Source of the DNA: Rhizobium phaseoli
GTDB lineage: Bacteria > Pseudomonadota > Alphaproteobacteria > Rhizobiales > Rhizobiaceae
DNA: 64,000 bases
Reading direction: 5' to 3'
Assembly: GCF_003985125.1 (NCBI RefSeq)
Contig: NZ_ML133568.1
Coordinates: 248,001 to 312,000, forward strand
Shown here: positions 52,940-61,275 of the stretch, one piece after another
How positions within the stretch are numbered: the first letter of the stretch is position 1
Layout of the letters: each line of letters begins with the position of its first letter
Made by a program: the position numbers and the translations under genes
The notes under the pieces: generated by a model
What the model was told of the DNA's origin: nothing
The model's database searches: none
What the model saw: only the letters and a program-made list of their open reading frames with translations

Positions 52940-53644
52940 ATGAACGATCGCATGATACCGGCAGCCCGGATGACGGGGCATAGCCAGCGCGGGCAATGTG
53001 CCAAGCGCATATCAATCCTCGATGCCGCCGCCGACGTTTTCTGCCGCCAGGGCTTTGCCGCCGCCAGCATCGACGAGATCGCCGCCGTCGCCTGTGTCTC
53101 CCGCCAGACGATCTACAATCACTACCGCGAGAAGGAAACGCTGTTCGTCGCCGTCGTCGAGGATGTCATGAACCGCGCCAACGCCATGCTCTTTTCCGTG
53201 TTGTCGGCCTTCCCTGATAATGCCGACAATCTGGAGGACGACCTGACGGTCTTCGTCATCCGCCTCAACAAGAACTGCATCTGCAACCATGACGGAAAAT
53301 TCCTGCGCAAGCTGGTGCAGACGGAGGGTGAGCGCTATCCGCATCTCTTCGAAAGCTGGCGCCAGCACGGGCCCGGCAAGCTGACGACCGCGCTTTCCGC
53401 GCTTCTCGCACGGCTGGCGCAAAAAGGAGCGCTCATCATCGACGATTTCGACGTCGCCGCCCGGCAGTTCGTCGCGCTCGGCAATGCCGACCTGCAGATG
53501 ATGACCCTTTTCGGGGGAACGCCGAGCGACGCGGAACTGGAAAAGGCGGCCCGCAATGCCGTTCGTACCTTTCTCAGAGCCTATGGCCGACCGGCGGCGG
53601 ATAAGGCCGGCACTCAGCCGCAACTGGCAGCCCTATCCGGCTGA
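52940..53644 (+). CDS. TetR family transcriptional regulator
   Basis: A 234-residue regulator read from ATG 52940; ATG 52952 or 52970 are possible, none with a strong ribosome site. The N-terminal helix-turn-helix spans RISILDAAADVFCRQGFAAA to VSRQTIYNHYREKETLF. The C-terminal ligand domain is of the AcrR/TetR_C type with a two-cysteine segment (KNCICNHDGKFLRK). It probably represses itself and the divergent Bcr/CflA transporter through the palindrome at 52894-52911. Its stop abuts the stop of the convergent response regulator gene. Confidence 0.92.
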   Translation: MNDRMIPAARMTGHSQRGQCAKRISILDAAADVFCRQGFAAASIDEIAAVACVSRQTIYNHYREKETLFVAVVEDVMNRANAMLFSVLSAFPDNADNLEDDLTVFVIRLNKNCICNHDGKFLRKLVQTEGERYPHLFESWRQHGPGKLTTALSALLARLAQKGALIIDDFDVAARQFVALGNADLQMMTLFGGTPSDAELEKAARNAVRTFLRAYGRPAADKAGTQPQLAALSG

Positions 53645-54085
53645 TCAGGCGAAAACCGTCATCTGCGCCGGCACGACCGCGAACATGCCGACGCGGCGCG
53701 CGGCAAGATATTTGACCAGCTGTTCGACAACCGAGGGCATGACCGGCTTCTGAACGACGCCGACCGCGCCCTTGACGCCGTCGGCGACGGTCTCTGGATT
53801 GCCGGTCATGAAGACGACGGCGATGCCATGCTCTTGCGCCAGCCGCCTGCCGAGATCGGGCCCGGTCGGGCCATCGGCGAGATTGACGTCGACGAAGGCG
53901 ATATCGGCCGACGGTGCCAGCCGCAGCGCCTGTTCGCGATCATTCGCCAGGCCGACGACCTGCATGCCCATGCCTTCCACCGTCGCGCCGAGATCGAGGG
54001 CGATGAGGAATTCATCCTCGACGATCAATACGCGCTGTTTGATGAGATCATCTCGCTGCCAGCGCCGCACGACATTGGTGGCCAT
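53645..54085 (-). CDS. Single-domain response regulator
   Basis: A 146-residue receiver-only protein read from ATG 54085, with AGGGG seven bases upstream. The acidic pair is Glu23-Asp24 (IVEDE), the phospho-accepting Asp66 is in AFVDVNLADG, Thr94 in VFMTGNPE, and Lys113 in VVQKPVMP, so the phosphorylation machinery is complete. It has no output domain and likely acts by protein contact or as a phosphate shuttle. The sequence fits receivers paired with HWE/HK kinases in Rhizobiales; no kinase is adjacent, and the hybrid kinase at 38312 is distant. Confidence 0.9.
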   Translation of the reverse strand: MATNVVRRWQRDDLIKQRVLIVEDEFLIALDLGATVEGMGMQVVGLANDREQALRLAPSADIAFVDVNLADGPTGPDLGRRLAQEHGIAVVFMTGNPETVADGVKGAVGVVQKPVMPSVVEQLVKYLAARRVGMFAVVPAQMTVFA

Positions 54086-54347
54086 GATACGTCCCCTTGT
54101 TACGCACATACTTCGAAAGAAGGATCCGCTTCTGCAGCTGTGCCTGCCGAAACTCATTGTCGTAACGGCGAACTTGACAATATGTTCCGCGGTGGAACGC
54201 GATTTTTGTGATTTAAGAGATTGTTAACGTTGATGAATTCTTAACAGGACACCAGCGAAGGCAAAAACCATCGCCGATCTTGAGGGTGCATCTCTGGTTG
54301 CGGACACGATAACGCGATATGATTATTCATTGGCTTGAGGATCGGCT

Positions 54348-54887
54348 TTGAGAACCAAGATTATCGTGCTCGCCGTCGCGACCAGCAGCCTTTTTGTCTA
54401 CACCAAGGTGATGGCCAGGATCGGCTCGGGCTCACCGCCCCCGGTCGCGCCGATGGAACAACGCGCTGATCTCATTCGCGTCTATAAATCCGAACGCCGC
54501 ATGGTTCTCCTCAGAGGCGACGCTCCCATTGCGACCTATCAAATTTCTCTGGGCGGTGCTGCCGATGCCGGCCCCAAACAACGCGAAGGCGACGAGAAGA
54601 CGCCGGAAGGCCTTTATGAAATAGACTGGCGCAATCCGAAATCGATGGCGCATCTGAGCCTGCACATCTCCTATCCCAACCCGAAAGAGCAGCGCGCGGC
54701 TGAAGCAAACGGCTTTCCGCCCGGCGGCAGCATCATGATCCACGGGCTGCCCAATGGCTGGGGCCTGCTCGGGCAAGCCCACCGCCTGTGGGACTGGACG
54801 GATGGCTGTATCGCTGTCACCAATACGGAAATGAGCGAGATCTGGGCCCGCGTCCCAGATCATACTCCGATCGACATCATGCCCTGA
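54348..54887 (+). CDS. L,D-transpeptidase (YkuD domain)
   Basis: A 179-residue YkuD protein starting at TTG 54348 with AGGA upstream. The first ~22 residues form a signal anchor (IIVLAVATSSLFVYTKV). The catalytic motif is intact: His132 in SIMIHGLPNG and Cys154 in WTDGCIAVTNTEM. L,D-transpeptidases make 3-3 crosslinks in peptidoglycan or attach outer-membrane proteins to it, in the periplasm. It is short, with no LysM or binding domain. The next gene on the other strand is the broken msrA. Confidence 0.9.
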   Translation: MRTKIIVLAVATSSLFVYTKVMARIGSGSPPPVAPMEQRADLIRVYKSERRMVLLRGDAPIATYQISLGGAADAGPKQREGDEKTPEGLYEIDWRNPKSMAHLSLHISYPNPKEQRAAEANGFPPGGSIMIHGLPNGWGLLGQAHRLWDWTDGCIAVTNTEMSEIWARVPDHTPIDIMP

Positions 54888-54895
54888 CCGGCCAA

Positions 54896-55595
54896 TCAGC
54901 CCTTGGTCTTGCCGACGAGGACCGGCTGGCTGCGATAGCTGGCGGGAAACAGCGACTTCAGGCTTTCGATTTTCGGCAGGTCGTTATAGACGATATAGGG
55001 ATAGGTCGGGTTGAGCGTCAGGAAGTCCTGATGATAGGCTTCGGCAGGATAGAAGCCGTCGGCATCGGACACTTTGGTGACGATCGGCCGCGGAAAGGCA
55101 TGCGCCTTGTCGAGCTGGTCAATATAGCGCTCGGCGACCTTGCGCTGCTGCGGAGACGAACAGCACCGAACGATATTGCGTGCCCCGGTCCGGTCCCTGG
55201 TAATTCAGCTGCGTCGGATTGTGCGCCACCGAGAAGAAGATCTGCAACAACCTGCCGTAGCTGACCTGTTTCGGATCGAACTTCACCTCGACGGCTTCGG
55301 CGTGACCTGTCGAGCCGGTGCTGACGGTTTCGTACTGCGCCGTCTTGGCCGTGCCGCCGGCATAACCGGAGACGGCGCTTTCGACGCCCTTCACATGCTG
55401 GAACACGCCCTGGACGCCCCAGAAGCAGCCGCCGGCGAAAATGGCGGTCTCAGTGCCGGAGCCGGCAGCCTCGTCGATCTCAGGCGGCGGGATGACGACC
55501 GCCTCTTCGGCAGCGACAGTTACATCCGCACCGAGCAAGACAGCCGCGACGGCAAGGAACGCGGCGAGGCGCCGGCGGTTGGAAGACATGGACAT
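54896..55595 (-). pseudogene. msrA: Peptide methionine-(S)-sulfoxide reductase with frameshift
   Basis: The gene starts at ATG 55595 with GGAGG seven bases upstream and encodes a signal peptide (RRRLAAFLAVAAVLLGADV). A standard MsrA domain follows with the catalytic Cys in AGGCFWGVQGVFQ. The frame breaks near 55144-55153, where the CTGCTGCGG repeat (plus strand) lies. In frame it runs a few residues to a premature stop; in the other frame the expected MsrA C-terminus (QQRKVAERYI, then HAFPRPIVTKV) continues to a stop at 54896. A one-base gain or two-base loss explains it. Either a real mutation or a sequencing error. The intact product would repair methionine sulfoxide in the periplasm. Confidence 0.85.
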
Positions 55596-55803
55596 CGGGC
55601 TACCTCCAGAGGGTCGGCCAAATCCTTGCTCACCCTTGCAAAAGCTGCAAATCACAAACCGGTTGCTCACGCTGATGTGACAGCCAGAAGAAAGCGCCTG
55701 TGCGAAGTTGAAACATCCCTCAAGTTGAGTTGACAATCTCGTGAGGAGTGAGGAGAGTGCGGCCGGTCAGAGCCAGCATCGCCTGTATCCTTGGGGGGAA
55801 CCT

Positions 55804-58800
55804 ATGTCCGTGCGCTCGTTCTTTGCTTTCGCCAGCATTGCATTTTTATCCATGATCGCCGTCAGTTTTCCAGCCGCCGCTGCGGAAACCAAGCGTGACA
55901 TCCAGACGATCAAGGACGCCGATTTCTTCGGCTTCGATCTTCGCACCGAGCAGAACGTCTCGCTCGATCAGTGCAAGACCTCCTGCATCGGCGACAAGAG
56001 CTGCAAGGCCTTCACCTACAATCCCAAGGTGAAATGGTGCTTCCTCAAATCCGATTTCAAGACGATGAACGCCTTCCCCGGCGCCATCGCCGGCAAGATC
56101 GTCGAGACGGCCGCCCAGAAGGAGCCGGATATCGGCGCGCCGCCGCGCCTGACCTTCCTGACCAACGACCTGATCCAGCAGGCCCATGACTTCAGGGACA
56201 ATCTTGCCCTGACCGACGCCCAGCAGGGTCAGAGCGTCGACAGCCTGACGGCCAGCGCCCGTCTCGACATGACCGCCAACAATCTGACGGACGCGCTGAC
56301 AGCCTTCCACGGCGCGCTGTCGATCACCCCCGGCGATGCCGATCTCTGGCTCGAAACCGCACGTGCGGCCATTTCCTACGGCAGCACCGAGAGCAGCGTC
56401 ACCGGCCAGGCCGTGCTCGACGCGCTGAACGGCTACGAGCTGACGCGCACCAAGGCCAAGCGCGCCGAGGCGCTGTCCGTGCTCGCCACCGCGCTGGAAC
56501 GAAACGCCAATTACCGCCCGGCGCTCTATGCCTACAAGGCGAGCCTGGCGCTAGTTGCCTCCGACGAGGTGCAGACCGCCTATGTGCAGCTGAAAGCGAC
56601 GCAGGGCTTCCGCATCACCGAACACACTGTCGACGCCGATAGCGCCACGCCACGGGCTTGCGTCACCTTCTCCGAAGCGCTGATCAAGACCACCGACTAC
56701 ACGCCCTTCGTGACGCTGAACGGCGCCGCACCCAAGGCGCTGGAAACCAAGGACAAGCAGATCTGCCTCGAGGGGCTGACGCATGGCGAGACCTATAAGA
56801 TCGCCTTCCGCACCGGCCTGCCGTCTTCGGTCGACGAGGCGCTCGAAGAGCCCGTTACCATCGACGTCTATATCAAGGACCGCAGCCAGATGGTGCGGTT
56901 TACCGGCGACAGCTTCGTGCTGCCCTCGACGGCGCGCCGCGGCATTCCCATCGTCTCGGTCAACCTGACCTCGGCCAATCTCAAGCTCTACCGCATCGGC
57001 GATCGCGCCATCGCACCGCTGTTGACCAACTCGCAGTTCCTCAGCCAGCTCGACGGCTACAGCGCCCAGAACATCGAGGATCAGAACGGCGAACTGGTCT
57101 GGCAGGGCTCGATCGACATCGCCAACGACCTCAACAAGGACATCGTCACCAGCTTCCCGGTCGACGAGGCGCTGCCGGAGCGCAAGCCCGGCATCTACGT
57201 GCTGACCGCGACGGCGCCGAACGCCCCGGCACAGGAGTGGGATTCGCAGGCGACGCAATGGTTCCTCGTCTCCGATATCGGCATCACCACCTATGCCGGC
57301 ACCGACGGGCTCAACGTCTTTGCCCGCTCGCTTGCCTCGGCCAAGCCGATGGCTGGCGTCGAGCTGCAGCTGCTCGCCAAGAACAATGAAGTGCTCGGCA
57401 CCGCGACGACCGACGAAAACGGCCGCGCCACCTTCACTGCCGGCCTGATCCGCGGCACGGCGGCGCTGACCCCCGCCGTCATCGCTGCCAAGAACGGCAC
57501 GTCGGACTATGTTTTCCTCGACATGACCCGCGCCGGCTTCGACCTTTCCGACCGTGGTGTCACCGGCCGCGCCGCACCCGGCGCGATCGACGTTCTGACA
57601 TTCACCGAACGCGGCATCTACCGCGCCGGCGAGACGGTGCATGCCCAGGCGCTTGCCCGCGACACCGACGGCAATGCCATCGAGAACCTGCCGCTCACCT
57701 TCATCTTCAGCCGCCCGGACGGCGTCGAAGACCGGCGGATCGTCAGCCAGACCAGCAATCTCGGCGGTTATTCCGTCGATTTCGCCACCCAGGAAAACGC
57801 CATGCGCGGCACCTGGACGATGAACATCTATACCGATCCGAAGGGCAGCGCGATCGCCAGCAAAACGTTCCTCGTCGATGATTTTGTGCCCGATCGCACC
57901 GACATGGAGATCAAGACCGAGGCCAAGGAAATTGGCCCGGATACGCCGGCGCATATCGCCATTTCGGGCAAGTATCTCTATGGCGCCCCGGCGGTCGGGC
58001 TGACGCTCGAAGGCGACGTCGTCGTCAAGCCGACGCGTGAGAGCGCCGCCTATAAGGGCTTCCTGTTCGGGCTCGCCGACGAAGAAGCGAACGAAGATTC
58101 CCGCCTGCCGATCGACGATCTGCCGGTGCTCGACGAGAACGGCGAAGCTACGACCGATCTGACCGTCGTCGACTTGCCGGCAACGACGCAGCTGCTCAAC
58201 GCCACCGTCTATGTGAGAATGCAGGAAGCAGGCGGACGCGCCATCGAGCGCTCGCTTGTCATTCCGGTCAAGAGCGAGCGGGCGACGATCGGCATCAAGC
58301 CGGAATTTTCCGACGAGCTGCCCGAGAATTCGATCGCCAACTTCACGGTGATCGGCGTCGATGCCGACGGCAAGAAGCAGGAAACCAAGGGCCTGCGCTG
58401 GAAATTCTACAGCCTCAACCGCGAATACCAATGGTATCGCGAGGGAACGGCGTGGAAATACGAGCCGGTCTATACCGCCGAGCAGGTCGCCAACGGCAGC
58501 GTCGACGCGACGATGGACGGCGGCAAGATTTCGGTGCCGGTGAAATGGGGCCGCTATCGTCTCGAAGTGGAAAACCCGGATGCCGACGGTGCGACCTCGA
58601 GCGTCGAATTCGACGCCGGCTGGTTCGTCACTTCGACGTCGACCGAAACGCCCGACGGCCTGGAAATCGCCCTCGACAAGGACAGCTACAAGATCGGTGA
58701 GACGGCCAAGCTGAAGGTCACCTCGCGCTACGGCGGCCAGCTGATGGTAACGGCCGGAACCGAAAAGCTCGTCGCCGTACAGAATGCCGCGATCGGCGAG

Positions 58801-61275
58801 ACCGGCGGCGAGGTCGACATTCCGGGCACCGCGGACTGGGGCGCCGGCGCCTATGTGACCGCGACACTCTTCCGCCCCGGCGACGCGCAGGACAGCCACA
58901 TGCCGATGCGCTCAATCGGCATCAAATGGCTGAAGGTCGATCCCGAACAACGCGCGCTGCAGGTCAAGCTCGACACGCCGGAAAAGATGCTGCCGCGCGG
59001 ACCGTTGAACATCGGCCTGCAGGTGGCCGGTGCGGGCACCAATGAGGATGCCTATGTCACGGTAGCCGCCGTCGATGTCGGCATTCTCAACCTGACGCGC
59101 TACGAACCGCCCAATCCCGAGGATTGGTATTTCGGTCAGCGCCAGCTCGGCCTTGAAATCCGTGACCTCTATGGCCGTCTGATCGACGGTTCGCTGGGTG
59201 CGACCGGCAAGCTCAGGACCGGCGGCGACGGCGGCGCCATTGCGCTGCAGGCCAGCCCGCCGACGCAGAAGCTCGTCGCCTTCTTCTCCGGTCCGGTGAA
59301 GCTCGACGCCGAAGGCAAGGCCAAGGTTTCCTTCGACATTCCGCAATTCAACGGCACGGCCCGCGTCATGGCGGTCGCCTGGTCGAAGAGCGGCGTCGGC
59401 CACGGCGTCAAGGATGTCATCATCCGGGACCCTGTCGTCATCACCGCCAGCCTGCCGAAATTCCTCGCCCCCGGCGATAAGGCCAATTTGCGCCTCGACA
59501 TCGCCAATACCGATGCGCCGGCCGGCGACTTCAAACTGCAGCTGACCGGCAATGAGGCGGTCGGTATCGAGCAGGCCTCGGCCGCGCAGACGATCCGCCT
59601 CGAGGCCGGCGCAAAGACGGAGCTGACGCTTTCGCTGATCGGCAAACAGCCGGGCCCCGGCAGCGTCTCGATCAACCTCTCCGACGCCTCCGGCCTGTCG
59701 CTCGACCAGACCGTCGACGTGCCGGTACGCCCGTCGTCCCTGCCGATCACCCAGCGCAGGGTGCTGGCGCTGAAGCCGGGGGCCAAGCTCACCGTCGACA
59801 AGAACCTTTTGGCCGACAGCGTGCTGCCCGGGGCCGCCATCAGCGTCAACGTCACCCGTTCGGCCGCCTTCGACGTTCCGGCGCTGCTGATGACGCTCGA
59901 CCGCTATCCCTTCGGCTGCGCCGAGCAGACCACCAGCCGGGCGCTGCCGCTGCTCTACTTCGCCGAAGTGGCGAAGCAAGCCGGCATCGAAAACGACGAC
60001 GACGTGCACAAGCGCGTGCAGGACGCGATCTACCGGGTACTCTCCTACCAGGCCTCGGCCGGCAGCTTCGGCCTCTGGGGGCCGGATTCGGGCGACGTCT
60101 GGCTCGATTCCTACGTCACCGATTTCCTGACGCGTGCCCGCGAAATGAAATATGACGTGCCGGAACGGGCCTTCGTGCAGGCACTCGAAAACCTGCAGAA
60201 TACGCTCTCCTACACCACCGACATCAAGGGCCAGGGCGACCAGATCGCCTATGCCATCTATGTGCTCGCCCGCAACAAGAAGGCGGCGATCAGCGATCTG
60301 CGTTATTACGCCGATACGATGATCAACGACTTCCCGACGCCGCTCGCCAAGGCGCATATAGCCGCCGCACTGGCGCTCTACGGCGACGCCCAGCGCTCGA
60401 AGAACATTTTCGTCGACGCGCTGCAGATGTCGCAGCAGTCCATGGTGTCGCGCGTGAACCTGTCGCGTACCGATTACGGCACGATCCTGCGCGACGGCGC
60501 GGCGATCCTGGCGCTTGCCGCCGAAAGCCGGCCGGTGCCGCCTGTGGTGCCGGATCTTGCCAAGGCCGTCGCCAAGGAATGGGGCCGCAGCAAATACAAG
60601 AGCACCCAGGAAGAAAGCTGGATGCTGCTTGCCGCCCGCGCCATCCAGGGCGGGGATGACGGCCTGAAGGTCGACGTCAATGGCGCGCCGCACACCGGCG
60701 CCTACATGGCCCGGATGACCGGCGAGGCGCTCGCCGACCATCCGCTGACCTTGACCAACCAGACCAACGATGCGGTCTCGGCTGTCGTCACCACCGTTGC
60801 CGCTCCGACCGTGCCGCTGCCGGCCGGCGGCGACGGCTTCCTCATCGAGCGCAGCTATTACACGCTCGACGGCGAAGAGGCGAATGTCAGCGAGGCGCAG
60901 CAGAACGAACGCTATGTCGTCGTCATCCATGTGCGCGAGACCAACGACTGGCAATCGCGCATCGTCATCACCGATCTGCTGCCGGCCGGTTTCGAGATCG
61001 ACAATCCGAACCTCGTCGACAGCGCCCAGATGACGAACTTCGACTGGATCGGCGAAATCTCCGCCGCCCATACCGAATTCCGTTACGATCGTTTCGTCGC
61101 TGCCTTCAACCGCGCGCCGGGCGACGAACGGGAATTCAACGTCGCCTATGTCGTGCGCGCCGTCACTCCCGGCACCTACGACCATCCGGCCGCAAGCGTC
61201 GAAGACATGTATCGACCCGAGCTTTCGGCCCGCACGGCGACCGGCAAGATGGAGGTCGTGGCAGCGCAACAATGA
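55804..61275 (+). CDS. Bacterial alpha-2-macroglobulin with N-terminal PAN/Apple domain
   Basis: An 1823-residue secreted protein read from ATG 55804, with a GGGGGG site just upstream. A Sec signal peptide (about 1-27) is followed by a PAN/Apple-like module (about 28-100) with paired cysteines (DQCKTSC, KSCKAF, KWCFLK). Then a long MG-domain array leads to the thioester motif GCAEQ with Cys1372. The thioester traps proteases or other attackers covalently in the periplasm. It has no lipobox, unlike E. coli YfhM. The next gene is pbpC, the classic partner, joined by a four-base overlap. The Apple module suggests it also binds glycan or protein. Confidence 0.93.
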   Translation: MSVRSFFAFASIAFLSMIAVSFPAAAAETKRDIQTIKDADFFGFDLRTEQNVSLDQCKTSCIGDKSCKAFTYNPKVKWCFLKSDFKTMNAFPGAIAGKIVETAAQKEPDIGAPPRLTFLTNDLIQQAHDFRDNLALTDAQQGQSVDSLTASARLDMTANNLTDALTAFHGALSITPGDADLWLETARAAISYGSTESSVTGQAVLDALNGYELTRTKAKRAEALSVLATALERNANYRPALYAYKASLALVASDEVQTAYVQLKATQGFRITEHTVDADSATPRACVTFSEALIKTTDYTPFVTLNGAAPKALETKDKQICLEGLTHGETYKIAFRTGLPSSVDEALEEPVTIDVYIKDRSQMVRFTGDSFVLPSTARRGIPIVSVNLTSANLKLYRIGDRAIAPLLTNSQFLSQLDGYSAQNIEDQNGELVWQGSIDIANDLNKDIVTSFPVDEALPERKPGIYVLTATAPNAPAQEWDSQATQWFLVSDIGITTYAGTDGLNVFARSLASAKPMAGVELQLLAKNNEVLGTATTDENGRATFTAGLIRGTAALTPAVIAAKNGTSDYVFLDMTRAGFDLSDRGVTGRAAPGAIDVLTFTERGIYRAGETVHAQALARDTDGNAIENLPLTFIFSRPDGVEDRRIVSQTSNLGGYSVDFATQENAMRGTWTMNIYTDPKGSAIASKTFLVDDFVPDRTDMEIKTEAKEIGPDTPAHIAISGKYLYGAPAVGLTLEGDVVVKPTRESAAYKGFLFGLADEEANEDSRLPIDDLPVLDENGEATTDLTVVDLPATTQLLNATVYVRMQEAGGRAIERSLVIPVKSERATIGIKPEFSDELPENSIANFTVIGVDADGKKQETKGLRWKFYSLNREYQWYREGTAWKYEPVYTAEQVANGSVDATMDGGKISVPVKWGRYRLEVENPDADGATSSVEFDAGWFVTSTSTETPDGLEIALDKDSYKIGETAKLKVTSRYGGQLMVTAGTEKLVAVQNAAIGETGGEVDIPGTADWGAGAYVTATLFRPGDAQDSHMPMRSIGIKWLKVDPEQRALQVKLDTPEKMLPRGPLNIGLQVAGAGTNEDAYVTVAAVDVGILNLTRYEPPNPEDWYFGQRQLGLEIRDLYGRLIDGSLGATGKLRTGGDGGAIALQASPPTQKLVAFFSGPVKLDAEGKAKVSFDIPQFNGTARVMAVAWSKSGVGHGVKDVIIRDPVVITASLPKFLAPGDKANLRLDIANTDAPAGDFKLQLTGNEAVGIEQASAAQTIRLEAGAKTELTLSLIGKQPGPGSVSINLSDASGLSLDQTVDVPVRPSSLPITQRRVLALKPGAKLTVDKNLLADSVLPGAAISVNVTRSAAFDVPALLMTLDRYPFGCAEQTTSRALPLLYFAEVAKQAGIENDDDVHKRVQDAIYRVLSYQASAGSFGLWGPDSGDVWLDSYVTDFLTRAREMKYDVPERAFVQALENLQNTLSYTTDIKGQGDQIAYAIYVLARNKKAAISDLRYYADTMINDFPTPLAKAHIAAALALYGDAQRSKNIFVDALQMSQQSMVSRVNLSRTDYGTILRDGAAILALAAESRPVPPVVPDLAKAVAKEWGRSKYKSTQEESWMLLAARAIQGGDDGLKVDVNGAPHTGAYMARMTGEALADHPLTLTNQTNDAVSAVVTTVAAPTVPLPAGGDGFLIERSYYTLDGEEANVSEAQQNERYVVVIHVRETNDWQSRIVITDLLPAGFEIDNPNLVDSAQMTNFDWIGEISAAHTEFRYDRFVAAFNRAPGDEREFNVAYVVRAVTPGTYDHPAASVEDMYRPELSARTATGKMEVVAAQQ

